Below are positions 45,901 through 57,352 of a DNA stretch of 64,000 nucleotides, piece after piece; within the stretch, counting starts at the first letter, position 1, and the number at the start of each line of letters is the position of its first letter. Origin of the DNA: Ephemerocybe angulata (lineage: Eukaryota; Basidiomycota; Agaricomycetes; Agaricales; Psathyrellaceae); contig JAACJK010000163.1 of assembly GCA_013368325.1 (NCBI GenBank), positions 248,001 through 312,000 of the forward strand, given 5' to 3'. The position numbers and the translations under genes were made by a program. Below the pieces are notes generated by a model. That model was not told where the DNA came from. It was given only the letters and a program-made list of their open reading frames with translations, and made no database searches.

Positions 45901-46123
45901 TTCAAATACAGAAACCGGGGACCCGTCGTCCTGATACGTACACGAGTGAGATAGTCGCTGGGAATTGGCATATGCCTACACGTACACGTTTGGTCGCTTC
46001 GTAGAGCGTATAAATCGTGTCTACCGTATTGACTTTGGATCCTAACGAGAATGGTAAATTGAGCCCAGACTTCGCAACCAAGGTAGAGACGGCGGCAGAG
46101 CCCAAAGTCCTGAGGTAATCCAT
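42982..46123 (-). CDS. SCY1-like pseudokinase (SCYL1/Cex1 type)
   Basis: Protein-kinase-like protein lacking the catalytic motifs, followed by HEAT repeats; yeast Cex1 and human SCYL1 act in tRNA export and COPI traffic. ATG at 46123 starts MDYLRTLGSAAVSTLVAKSG, then VSVFEFDFTDASKRST, LALNALRKLRTTRHPDVLKF and ALLYIMTERVRPL. The activation-loop region LFISPSGEWKLGGFEVFSNP has GGF where active kinases have DFG. HEAT part: FFAGNRLVKVCTSLDNF, LLPSLLSALEYGGASAAS, IVPLVLRFGVDVTPEEYTNV, MALLDHLPSYIDKLDKKTVS, DPEPSIRTNTCILLGRLGP and PAFARALKDSFVHARVAGIM. The tail has GWGDDNEWD motifs and basic KEEKAAEMARRKEERRL, ending RIALLKEQKKGAGK. About 860 residues. Divergent from MED14 (375 bp). Confidence 0.9.
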
Positions 46124-46498
46124 GGCTAGGTGTGTCCGATGTTATGGCGGTATATTCTTCCTTGAGTGCAGAGTACGGATGGGTTTCTTTGCGGAGGTTA
46201 TGTGAGCTTGCAGCTATGGTGATAAACGACGAAGTCGAGTGTGGTGAGCAAGAACCTTCACTGGTAAAGTTGGCTCGGAATCAATTGCCCCTGACGAAGG
46301 TTGCACAGCCACATCAATGATCCCACGCGAGAAAGGCCAACCGCGTCGCCAGCCATTTGGGTTCGGGGTCACAACTTTAAACTCGTATTGTCTGCTCGTA
46401 CTGCAATTCTTAGGGATCTCCCCTCTTCCCACAACCAAACAGAGGAGGAAAACAGGGCCCGACAGATGCAAGGGGATTGGCTCACATAAAACGCCAAC
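46124..46498. promoter_or_regulatory. Divergent promoter region, pseudokinase/MED14
   Basis: 375 bp between two start codons on opposite strands. No distinct element recognised. Confidence 0.45.
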
Positions 46499-49400
46499 AT
46501 GAACCAAGATGCCGAGCGACATGGATTGGACATGGCGGTGGACATCCTCAGCAATGGAAAGGGCGCAACATTCCAGCCTGGGGACCCAGAGGAGCCGATT
46601 GAAGTGCTTGAACGCGAGCTTCCGCCTGTATATGATGGTCAAATACCGTTGGGAGACCTGCTGTCACGAGTTGTGCAGGCCATATATGCCGAATTGACAG
46701 AGATGGCTGAAACGTATGAGTCTGTTGTATTGTTCATTGAAATACACTAACCCTGACTAGGCTACCCTCTATGTCTGACACAGTCAGAAAGCGCACCATT
46801 GCGGACTGGGTTGTTAAAACGAAGAAGCAGGTCGTGAAGCTCTATGCTGTGGCTAAGTGGTCTCGGGATGCAGAAACTGTCCAGAAGTGCATGGTGAGTG
46901 TTCCGTTTCCTGGCTCAGTGCGCTTTTTACATTGCAGTGAAACAGAACATTACTGCGTTCCTTGGGCGTCAAAACTTCCAATTCGATGTTGTTACCAACG
47001 CTTTAGTCGTCGGAAAACAAAATCTAGACCAAGCTCGGTATGTCGTTATGGAAGAAAACGTACATGTAACACTTATCTTGCAAACAGGCTACGCAACCAC
47101 GATCTTCTGACATCGCTGGACGTCTTGACCGCCGGTTCCTACCTGAGGTTGCCGACATGCATCAAGGTACGACTCTGAGAGCATAGAAATCGAAATTGAG
47201 TTCTAACTAGGTGCTCAGAAAGCTGTTACGCCTCAATCACCACTCACGGACGAACAAGTGGCAAAAACCTTGGAAGATATGGAGGGCACGATATTATACC
47301 GATTGCGAATGAGGGAAATCATCCCAGTGGAGATGTCCCGATATCGTATATGTTTGTACCTGCTTCGTTCTCCTTTGTGTCCGTTACTGATAGTCGTGCA
47401 GGGGATGGACGTGTATTCTTCACGGTCCCTAAACTGTTTGAAGTATCACTGTCCCTTCAAGGACCCGCTCCTACCGCAGGATGGTTTTTTGTCCATGTTG
47501 AGTTCCCGATCACCGTTAAAGGCGACATCACTGCGAGTCAAGGTAACATCCTATGTTTAGATATGTCATTACAGCCCTAACCTTTTACAGAGTTCCCGAC
47601 ACTTCCCTCAGGCCTTACGAAACGATTTATCACAGACGAGGCCGATTTCCGCTTAGCATATTACCTGCTTTCTGATCAAGAGAACCCCGACGCACCCAAA
47701 CTCCCTGTCGGTGTGGTGGATACTCCCCTCGTTCGACTATACAACTTCCTTCGTAAGTCACAGTCCCTGTCGAGTGTGATCTTGCTTACACTTACTTCTC
47801 AGAGATGATGTCTCTTTCTTACCAACTGGAAATTCTGGCGTACCAAGCTCAGCGCATGGTGCAGCTCGGCTGGGGTGGATCTATGGAGGTGCTTATGTCA
47901 ACAGATAGGAAAACGTTGACAGTAGTATATTGGAAGTAAGTGCCTAAAGTTTTCCACAGTAATTGTGAGAACGTTGTTCACCGCAGGACGATAGACGTGC
48001 ACAACCACCGGCTCCCAAAGGGGCGCCACCCCCGCCAAGGTCAAGGCATAAACCGTTACCAGCCATCGGAGGGACGATTACCATTGCCATCGAAACGGTC
48101 AAACCGCATTCTGCACGAACACCAGAGGACGTAGTTCTGGCCCGCATTCAGCAGCAAGTGAAACTCGGGAGCACGAAACCATCAGACGAGGTCGAGTATC
48201 TCAAGCTGCACGCGACATGGACTCCATCCCAGGGTGTCTTAGCCGTGAACCTCCCTGCTTCTGAACTTACGCTCCCCCAAGCGACATGGAGATTGTAAGT
48301 TCCGCCAAGTCTTTGTCGTCTACCTACTCATTTTCACCAGGATGCCAATAACCTGGACTTCGAATCTATGCTCCGCAAAGTGATCGAGAAGCACGCCCAG
48401 TCGCTACTCGTAGCCTTGACTGCTAAACTTCAAACCGACCCAAGAGGTGAATTTACAGAACCTGGTGTGATCACTGCTGAGAAGGATGGTGAGAGATATC
48501 GATGTTTCATTTGTGGTAGTATCCTGACAGCAAACCTTGTCGTAGCCCTTCATCTTAGCTTGTGTACTGATGAGGTCGTCACTATGAATATTGATACAAG
48601 AACTGGGAAATTGAATCTCAGGGATGTAAACAGTATGGCAGTCTCGGGCAGGGCGCCTCGATTCTTCTGGGTCACATACCAGCTCAATGACCTTCCTGAT
48701 ATGCTGGTTGAATTCTTGAGCAACCTGCGGACAAAGGTGAGTAGCTTTACTCGTTATTCACAACACATTCCAACTTCTCTTTCCCAGACCATCATTGATA
48801 TGGCGGAAGAAAAGGCCGGATACTTGGGATATCAATCATATAGGTCACGAAACCTATTTCCACAAGGTATGCTAACCTGCATTCAACCCAATACCCATCG
48901 CCTCACTCTACATTGTAGATATGGTCAAGCTGGGGCCGACAAAAGGGCAGCTCTTTATCCAACTCAAGCGGTTCCCAGACCATTATCTGGTGTTACTGGT
49001 CAAAGCTAAAGGCTTTTCTTATGCTTTGATCACAACCCATATGCTCCCAGGCGACCCTCTTTCTCCGCTAACGGTGAAGGACATCGCATTCTTGGACTTT
49101 GAGCGTATCAAAGCTAGCAGATACACGCCTGAGAGCACGACCCCTCCAAGTTCCGCGTTGTTGAACGTGTACGACCCTAGAGATTGGGGTAGCGATTCTG
49201 GAGTTTCTTCAGGGTACGGTTCCACGTACGTTCATTCTAGTGTGGGTTTCTCAATACTGGCCTCAGGTTCGACCTCACCGTCAAGACAATCAAGGAGCTC
49301 TACTCATATTGCTGGTATGTCCCTCTTCCGATACTAATCAGGCAACCTATTTAATACTTCACCAGCGCCCGCGTGGCATATATGAATGTCGAGCGCCAGT

Positions 49401-50845
49401 TCAAAGAACTCGGAATCGACTTCACCCACGTCAACCCAGGGAGTGGAATCCCCGTGTCTTCCGAACTGTCGCGTATCCAATCGTCGCTCGCTCGATCCGT
49501 TCCCGCTCTTTGCGTCAAGGCAGGTGACATTCTGTCTGGAGTTCCCGCGGCTGAGGCCGCAATGCCCAACATTCGCGTCATCCCGTTGAACTGGTGGTCG
49601 GACTCGGAAAGCGCGCAGGTCATTACGTGTGTCAAGCTCAAATATGTGCAGCAGCCATTGGGCAAGAGGGCGGGGAGCAGCAATATCATTCGGCCGTCGA
49701 AGCGAATCATTTACGATACGAAGGAGGCAGTGGTATCGTTCTTGTCAGAGAGCGTGAACAACTGTGTAGACGAGTTTGCGAAAGAGTGGTCGACGGTTTC
49801 GAAGATGGTGGTCATCGCGAGAGAAGGTACGTGCCCCAGTCTCTCCCCATTCAACACCACGCTCAATAGGCTGCCCATGCACAGTGGCGAAGATGTCCAA
49901 GGAGAAGGGATGGAGCGACATCCAGCTGCTCTCCTTCGACCTCCAGACCGTCGAATTCGCCTACGCGCCAGGTTACTCCGTGTCCATTACGTGCGAAGAC
50001 CAACTTTCGACGTCCGGAGGCAAGTTCGATCTGCGCTTCACACGGAGCGCGCAAGACGGTGTGGCGGACGACGATACCTTCAATCCGCACGACGACGCCG
50101 AGCCGTTCCTCACGAGCATCCTGCGGCATGGACACGGACGGCTCGCGCCGTCGGTCAAGAACCTCATCACTGTGCTTAGGGACACGCTGCCCATGGCCGT
50201 GGAGCTCGAGAAAATAAGGAAGAGCTCCGTGGAAGCAGGATACCACGTGGATACGTTTGCAAAAGCCTCGGGGTGGTATCGGCTGTTGTATCCTAGCCTC
50301 AGGTAAGTCGCCGTACCCATCTTTATCCTATCTCCCGCTTCCTTCCATGTGTCCCTATCGGCCGTTCGCCTCCCTCCTCCTCCTCTGCTCCCGTCGTTCC
50401 GCGCTATATCTGTTTCAACCTTCGCGAAGCACATACAGTGTGCTTCGAGGCTTCGTTCCCTCATTTATTCTCGCGTTATCGCTGCGCTCTTTTCGCTAAC
50501 ATAAATACGCGCCTTATTTTTGGCAGGCACGCGCTAGATTTCCGGCTGATGACGAACCAGCGCGTGGCGATTCTCGACGGGTCGCACTCGCTGTTCAAGC
50601 CTTCGAATGTGCGCCTTGACACCGGCGCGGAGGCGGATATCAGCAAACTGGCCCTCCAGCCGATACCGCAGTTCGCGACGGTTACGAAGGAGGCGGTCGC
50701 GGAGGCCGCGGCGGGGGGCGGCGAGGGGCGGAATATCGTGGACGTGAATGTTGGGGTGATATGCGAGGCTGCGGCGGTGGGTCTTGTTGCTCAGAGTTTG
50801 CATCGGAGAGTCGTGGAGCGGCTCAAGGCGGTGGGCAAGAGCTGA
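46499..50845 (+). CDS. MED14: Mediator subunit 14 (Rgr1), scaffold
   Basis: Backbone subunit joining head, middle and tail of Mediator; about 1,190 residues with about 14 short introns. ATG at 46499 starts MNQDAERHGLDMAVDILSNG. The signature region reads YDGQIPLGDLLSRVVQAIYA, LPSMSDTVRKRTIADWVVKT, KKQVVKLYAVAKWSRDAETV and ITAFLGRQNFQFDVVTNALV, followed by DLLTSLDVLTAGSYLRLPTC. Further on are YQLEILAYQAQRMVQLGWGG and later conserved blocks such as RFFWVTYQLNDLPDMLVEFL and LGPTKGQLFIQLKRFPDHYL. The C-terminal exons hold MVVIAREV-like and KGWSDIQLLSFDLQTVEFAY segments and end RRVVERLKAVGKS. Codon use becomes more GC-rich towards the 3' end. It is convergent with SLX1. Confidence 0.92.
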
Positions 50846-51090
50846 CATGAGCTTGAGCCTTGGTTGGACGCATTGAGTCGTCGCAGTGCACTATGTAATA
50901 CTAGCCATCCTTTCCTTCATTCATTTACTGTACAATACCCAATACACTAGTTATATAGACAGAGTAAATCATTGGTAATGTGGAATGCCTGAGTAGCGAT
51001 GTTTTAAGTAGGATGAAGTGAATGTACAGATGCAAGATATCCATGAGCAGAGAGAGATAAATAAGATGATTTTAGATAACGAAAGTTGCC

Positions 51091-53646
51091 CTACGAGTAT
51101 TGCCTCCTGCGCCCTGCAGCCAACACCATGTCCTCCTCATCAGAAGAGTCCAAGATTATAATCCCATCAGACGGCGTCCTCCCCAACCCCTTCCCAGCCG
51201 GTCTCTCAGCCACCCCCAGCGCCTCCAGAGACGAAGTCAACCGAGCGACGTCTTCGTCCTCATCCACGCCCCCCTCCGACTCAGACGCAGACGTGATCTC
51301 CACCACCTCACCGCTCCCCTGCCCCACACGGGGTCCCGTCCTAGAGAACATAGCAGCATAATCGTACTCTCCCCCCAAGTCCTCGTCGTCTGACCCATCT
51401 GACACCACGACAGCTGAAGTGAACAGCGTCCTCTTCCCACCACCTCCTTTCCCACGCGCAGTGGCCTTGGCCTTGGATTTAGGCGCCGGCGTCTTCCGAG
51501 TCTCAGGCGAATTGGGCGGCAGGGGCTGCGTGCCCTGTGTCGGGGAGGGGAAGGGCTGCATGTCCATTACGGACGGTGAGCCCACGGCGGCGTTGTTTTG
51601 GGGTCTGGGAGTGTCGAGAGCTGAAGGGCTTGAAAGGAACATGTCGGAAGGTTCGGAGTGGTCTAGTGGAGGGGACACTTTGCGTGGCCGGCCACGCGGG
51701 CGCTTAATTGTGCCTGGTGACGTCGGTACGTCATGTTTGCTGGTCGAAGGGGTTTTGGGTGCCGGGCGCTTGTTCTTAAGTGGCGTTTGGGGCGGAGATG
51801 GGGTGTCAGGGAGGAACATGTCGTCTGAGTCGGGGCTTGCATTGGGTGGCGGCGATCTGGACCTCAGTCGTCTAGAAGGAGCTCTCGCTGTATCATCCTT
51901 CTTCGTCTTCGTCGCCTTGGTCTTGGAGAGCGCGCGTGCTTTGGGCGTCTTTTTGCCGATGATGGCGTAGATGCTGTCCTCCGAGCTGGACGAACTGACA
52001 TCTAGGTCGAACGTCTCCCCAGAGCTGCTGCCATCGCTCCTTGCTTTAGAGGGTTTCCGCTTTCTAGGTTTCTTCTTCGCCGCGAGGATTTCCTCACCAG
52101 TTACCAGCCTCGCTGTGCCTTGCTTCTTACCCTTTGCTTTGGCTTTACTCTTGCCCTTGCCACCTGTTCCCCTAGCGCTCCCCTCAGACTCATTCGAGTC
52201 GCTTGCGAAGAGATCGTTCTCGAGGTCAACCCCATCCACAATTGCTGGGTCCTTGTCCGGGTCGTTGTCTGGGAGCTCGACGGCGGCTCCCAAGACGCGC
52301 CGATAGCTTCCTCGGACAAGGTCGCCCCACAGGGTATATTTAGTGCAGGAGGGGCAGTTGCCACCCCGGGGTATGAGGGTAGATTGGTGAATATACACTG
52401 ATGGGGATGGGGCTTTGCTCGACGCGGTGGGCGCCGAGATGAAAGCCACATCACTATTTGCAGACGCGCTATTGGACGAGGCAAGGAATTGAGTAGATAG
52501 ACAGCGGACATGTGAGATGGATAGGCAGTCGTCATGTGGGCAGAGCAAGGTCGTCAACGCGTCGTCCTACATTTCACTTCGTCAGTATCTGTGATGAAAC
52601 GCCCTTGGGTGAGATGAGATGCTTACCGCCTGACCCACCGCGTCCCCGCACACGGCGCAGCACGTCTCGTTCGCAGAGGCCATAAGCGCTGTATTCTTCG
52701 CCAAGATAACGGAGGTAAAGTGTTCTAGGTGGTGATGTCATCCAATTAGCAAATAGGAGAAGAACGGAATGAATGCACACCATCTTTAACCTCCAGGGGA
52801 CCAGTGCGGCCAGATCCGAGCAGGTGTCCCGACTTTCCATCGACGCCTTCGAGCTCGACGGTCCAGATGAAGCCCGGGGGAAAGTATGTGTCGCGGGATG
52901 CTGGTGTGGGCGGGTCCTTGCTCTTGCCCTTGGTTGAGCGGGCGGGGTTGCAGTTGCGGTCGAGGAGGGTGTGCCATGTGTCGCGGGCTTCCTCGGTGAA
53001 GAGTTTCACGTGGAGCGGCCAGAGGTTGAAGGGGTGGCTGCGGATCATGGCCTGGACGACTCTGGGCATGCGCATTGCATTTTAGGGGGTGGTGAGCCGG
53101 AGCTTGTTTCATAGGCACAAGTACGCACTCGATGTTTTTGCCTAGGACGTGTGGGACGCGCGAGAATTGCTGTTTGCCGTGGGCGTCGCGTAGATGGCGC
53201 GAGGTGTGTGGGTGCTGCCATGCCCATTCGAACTGGAGAGCTGCCTGTGCACGGTGAGCGGGGTGTCAAAGGGGTGGTGGGATGGGGAGTCGTACGACGC
53301 GCGACGGGAAGCCGTGGACGATCATCTGCATGACCCAGGGTCTTTTCGAGCTGGTCTTGCGGGCACCCTGTGCGATCTCTCCATTGTGCTGGCGGATGCG
53401 GCGCGGCGGTGAGGGCGTGCTGCCAATGTAGACGCTGGACGACGTCAGCACGGTGTCAAGGGCGGTTGACGCGACGCACGCGGTGGATTCTGGGGTCTTG
53501 ATGGACTTGAGCAGATAGCACGCGTAGAAAGCCGGGAAGGAGTGGGAGAAGAGGGAGGAACGGGCGGTGACGGTGCGCAGGGGACGACCAGGCATGGCGG
53601 GCGCGGCCAAGCCGAGTTTGGGCGCATTCATTGATCCGGATTCCAT
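51091..53646 (-). CDS. SLX1: Structure-specific endonuclease subunit SLX1 with long AT-hook/SIM tail
   Basis: Catalytic subunit of the SLX1-SLX4 resolvase. ATG at 53646 starts [16 protein letters not shown]. The GIY-YIG nuclease domain reads [49 protein letters not shown] with the conserved Arg, and FEWAWQHP across an intron. The second zinc module is [29 protein letters not shown] and [19 protein letters not shown], the SLX1-type RING. Beyond it lies a disordered tail of about 380 residues with basic, acidic and Pro-rich blocks. The tail has an AT hook ([10 protein letters not shown], about 51680-51705) and near the end two SUMO-interacting-like motifs, [11 protein letters not shown] and [13 protein letters not shown] (51135-51173). 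About 750 residues, far longer than yeast Slx1 (about 300). Confidence 0.9.
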
Positions 53647-53676
53647 TTCTAATAATACATTTGGTATACACTTCTG

Positions 53677-54200
53677 CTACAAGACCCCCATTACAAGGAA
53701 CGCGTCTTTGGGCCCAGACGCGGTGCGATAGAAGCCCTGGAGGACTTCGGGTATTACATACAGGCCCAGGTGCTGGTAGAATGCGATGGCGCGGGCGTTG
53801 GTGGTGGCGACGTGCGCGCTGGTCACGACGGCGGCGTCCGGGCGGGTCTTCAGCCGCAGGGCGTCGTGGATGCGCCTGACGAGGAGCGAGGCGAGCCCGC
53901 TGTGCTGATATGCGGGGGCGACGCCGAGCGTGAGGAGCTCGATGCGGGGCGATCTGGGGGCGATGGCGTCGATGCCGTGGAGCGCGGCGGAGACAAAGGC
54001 GACTGGGACGCCGGCGTCGGCGGCGACGAGGCAGAGGCGGTCGGGGACGATGAGCAGCTGGAGGAAAAAGGCGGGCGGGTAGGCGACGGGCAGCAGCTTG
54101 CGCTGGGCATCGTGAGCTACGCCCTGAGGCAGAGAAAGGGGCCTACATGCAGCTCCCGGACGTGGACGAGGTCGTGCGAGCGGAGTGGGCGAATCTCCAT
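53677..54200 (-). CDS. GNAT N-acetyltransferase, Naa50-like
   Basis: Small acetyltransferase of the GNAT superfamily, probably an N-terminal acetyltransferase. ATG at 54200 starts MEIRPLRSHDLVHVRELH. A 44-nt intron (GTAGGC...CCAG) then joins RKLLPVAYPPAFFLQLL, matching the substrate-site block of Naa50-type enzymes (LPVxYPxxFF). The core continues LCLVAADAGVPVAFVSAALHG, IELLTLGVAPAYQHSGLASL with the acetyl-CoA loop QHSGLA, and TTNARAIAFYQHLGLYVIPE, the usual GNAT end motif. It stops with TAG at 53677-53679. Spliced length is 159 residues. It lies only 30 bp upstream of the SLX1 ATG on the same strand, so its 3' UTR must reach into SLX1. Very high GC; the other frames are long and open and can hide it. 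Confidence 0.8.
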
Positions 54201-54506
54201 TGATTACGGGGGGAGCGTCTCAGGTATTAATTAGCTGGCCGGAGCTCCGGCGTGGGAAAGCATGTGATTGGTGGTTGCTTCCTCCCGCTCCCCGCGTTGC
54301 GGGCCACCGACGATCGTTGCTCGGGAGGATCCGGCGCCAGCCTCCGTCTCATGCGTGCTCTGGCTTCCGTCGCCTCCGCTCTCCTCAGGTTATCCACAAG
54401 GCCCGGCACAAAGGTCTTTTTCACACGCTCTGCGGATCTTGCCCCAGTTCATTTAAATACTAATGTCTCCTAGCTCAGACATCCTCGCCCTTCGCTCTTC
54501 CCCACC
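54201..54506. promoter_or_regulatory. Divergent promoter region, GNAT/PEP carboxykinase
   Basis: 306 bp between opposite start codons. A TATA-like ATTTAAATA at 54451-54459 lies about 50 bp upstream of the PEPCK ATG, consistent with a strong regulated promoter for that gene. Confidence 0.5.
54451..54459 (+). promoter_or_regulatory. TATA-like box of PCK1
   Basis: ATTTAAATA, about 48-56 bp upstream of the PEPCK ATG, followed by a pyrimidine-rich leader. Confidence 0.4.
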
Positions 54507-56496
54507 ATGGTTCTCCCCCACCAGACCCCCTACGTGACGCCCCACATCCTCCACAAGAACTACGCACAGGCCTTTGACAATGACCAGTATTCAAACCGTA
54601 CGTCTACCCCGCACTGTTCAGCCGCCAGCATTGATCCTCACCGTGCCCCGCACCCCGCACAGTGATCGGCAGGGACCTCGACTACTTCTCGCAGGCCGGC
54701 TTCGACATGGACCGCATCCAGATCAAGCGCAATGCTGCCCCCGCCCTGCTCTACGAGGATGCCATCCGCAACGAGGGCGCTATCATCTCCGCCACAGGCG
54801 CCCTCATCAATTTCTCCGGCAAGAAGACAGGTCGCAGCCCCAAGGACAAGCGTATTGTCTACGAGGAGACCTCCAAGGACGACATCTGGTGGGGTTCTGT
54901 CAACATCAAGATCGACGAACGTATGTTTTCCAATCTGCCTATTTCTGGCCGTCCATGCTCATCGATCTCTCCCCACAGACACTTTCGAGATCAATCGCGA
55001 ACGTGCTATCGATTATCTCAACACCCGCGATAACGTCTACGTTTTCGACGGTTATGCAGGCGTATGTACTATCTTCTCATCCCGGTATGACCCTTCATTG
55101 AACCCATTCCATGTAGTGGGATCCCAAATACCGAATCAAGGTTCGCGTGATCTGCGCCCGGGCTTACCACGCTCTCTTCATGGTACGCATCCCCCCTGCT
55201 ACTTTATCCAGCCGAGCTATAACCGACCCCGTTATAGCACAACATGCTTATCCGCCCGACGGAGGAGCAACTTGCCGATTTTGGCGAGCCCGACTTTATC
55301 ATCTACAATGCCGGCCAGTTCCCCGCCAACCGTTTCACCAAGGGCATGAGCTCGACCACTTCCGTCGAAATCAACTTCAAGCGCATGGAGATGGTTATCC
55401 TCGGCACAGAGTACGCCGGAGAGATGAAGAAGGGTGTTTTCTCCGTCATGGTACGGCGCTATTGTCCCCGTCTTCTATGTGGTCCTATTCTTACCGTCCT
55501 CGTCTTCTTCAGCACTACCTTCAACCAGTTAAATTTGGTCAGCTTTCCCTCCACTCCTCGGCCAACGTCGGCAAGGATACTGGCGATGTCACCCTCTTCT
55601 TCGGTCTCTCTGGTACCGGCAAGACCACCCTCTCGGCCGATCCCAACCGTCTCCTCATCGGAGACGACGAACACGTCTGGTCCGACACCGGTGTTTTCAA
55701 CATCGAGGGCGGCTGCTACGCCAAGACGATTAACCTCTCCGCCGAGAAGGAGCCTGACATCTACAACGCCATCCGCTTCGGCTCCATCCTCGAGAACGTC
55801 GTCTACAACCCCATCACCCGCGTCCCCGACTACGACGATGTCAGCATCACGGAGAACACCCGCTGCGCCTACCCCATCGAGTTCATCCCCAACGCCCAGA
55901 TCCCCTGCGTCGTTGACAGGCAGCCCAGCAACATCATCATGTTGACCTGCGACGCCTTTGGTGTCCTCCCTCCCATCAGCAAGCTGACCCCCGAGCAGGC
56001 GAGCTACCACTTCCTTGCCGGCTACACCTCCAAAACCCCCGGAACCGAGGACGGTGTCCTCGAGCCCATCCCCACCTTCTCCACTTGCTACAGCGCGCCC
56101 TTCATCGTGCTCCACCCCGGGCGCTACGCGGAGATGCTCGCAGAGCGCATGTCGAAGCACAACGTCCCTTGCTGGCTCATCAACACCGGCTGGACGGGTG
56201 GCAAGTACGGCGTTGGCAAGCGGTGCCCGCTCAAGTACACCCGCCGCATCGTCGACGCCGTGCACTCGGGCGAGCTGCTCAACGCCGAGTACGAGACGTT
56301 CGGCACGTTCGGGCTGTCGGTCCCCACGCACATCGAGGGCATTCCCCGCGAGCTGCTCAACCCCAGCCTCGCTTGGGCAGATAAGGGCGCGTTCAACAAG
56401 GAGGTGCGCAAGCTCGCTGGCATGTTCGGCAAGGCGTTTGCGCTCTATGAGAAGGACGTCGACGAGAAGGTTCGCTTGGCTGGACCTCACATCTAA
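54507..56496 (+). CDS. PCK1: Phosphoenolpyruvate carboxykinase (ATP)
   Basis: First committed enzyme of gluconeogenesis (oxaloacetate + ATP to PEP), cytosolic, about 540 residues. ATG at 54507 starts [18 protein letters not shown]. Key parts: [97 protein letters not shown], the P-loop [16 protein letters not shown], the kinase-2/metal motif [20 protein letters not shown], and [16 protein letters not shown]. The end is [19 protein letters not shown]. Introns of 50-70 nt break the 5' half; the last 1 kb is one exon. Codons are strongly C/G-ending, as in highly expressed genes. Usually glucose-repressed in fungi; no named site is seen. All catalytic motifs are intact. Confidence 0.95.
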
Positions 56497-57126
56497 ACCA
56501 CCCCCAGCTTTCTCTCTCCGCCCCCCTTTCGTGCCCAGATCGTGAACTCACGACAACCTTCCCAGTAGATGGCACTCCCTGCTCTCATTTCTCTCATCTG
56601 TTATCGATTTCTTCTCATAATATGGACACTGTTTGATTATATACGTCGGTGTACAAGTACGAGCGATGGAAGTTTGCTGCTTACCTGAATGTAAATTACA
56701 TTTTTTAGATACCTCCGCGGTGCTGTGGAAATTGGAATGGATACACATGTTTAGTAGGACGAATGATGAAGAGAGCGCCGACGAGGCCCCTGAGTGGCGC
56801 TTTGACTGAGCTGAGCTAATTCACGCGCGACGCGACGCGTTTTGCGGGGCGCGTTTGATGCCAACTTGAATGATGGTATGATTGACTGATGGGAGGTACG
56901 TGTCTCCTAGTCCCATTCGAGTCACATACAGGGTGCACATGTAGGAGATGAGCTGAGGACAGAGTACGATTGCACTATGAAGTTGTGGTTCTATCAAGGT
57001 CGGAAGGTTCGGTTAGATAGCTATGAGTTAGAAGTTAACCGACCTTCCATGGGCTCAACGGGATGATGCATGTCAGGCACAGGTTGTCTCCATGGATGAG
57101 ACTTGACTCGATAAAGTCGCAACGCA

Positions 57127-57274
57127 GACGTGTCTGTGTACGTGTCGCATTCTTATCATCCTACGATCCAATGCTACTGTTACGTTGCTTGTCTAGACGC
57201 CAGGAGTCAGTGCACCGGACCCGCCATACGCGATCGTTCGAGGGCTTTCTTGGAGGTCGTAGGTGTATACGTGT
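57127..57274 (+). promoter_or_regulatory. Three ACGTGT words upstream of BiP (UPR-like)
   Basis: GACGTGT (57127-57133), TACGTGT (57139-57145) and TACGTGT (57268-57274), all in one orientation, 80-225 bp upstream of the BiP ATG. ACGT cores are bound by Hac1/XBP1-type bZIP factors of the unfolded protein response. A link is inferred. Confidence 0.4.
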
Positions 57275-57306
57275 AACAGCTGCAATATTTCACTCTATGA
57301 TACGGC

Positions 57307-57313
57307 TATATAA
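57307..57313 (+). promoter_or_regulatory. TATA box of the BiP gene
   Basis: TATATAA 40-46 bp upstream of the ATG. Confidence 0.5.
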
Positions 57314-57352
57314 CCCATCGGCCGCACTCCAATTCATTCTCCCAAACTAAAG

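Larger units (their letters stand above)
56497..57352. other. Intergenic: PCK1 3' flank and BiP promoter
   Basis: 856 bp without a gene. The left part is the PCK1 3' UTR. The right 230 bp holds three ACGTGT words and a TATATAA box in front of BiP. Confidence 0.6.

Noticed and set aside
51419..51970. 183-codon plus-strand frame rich in Gly/Val
   Set aside because: Antisense shadow of the low-complexity SLX1 tail.
53850..54110. Ser/Pro-rich minus-strand frame
   Set aside because: Out-of-frame reading of the GNAT gene, which carries the conserved acetyltransferase motifs in another frame.
55459..56490. 343-codon antisense open frame opposite PEPCK
   Set aside because: Produced by the strong C/G third-position bias of PEPCK; the sense frame is a clear enzyme.
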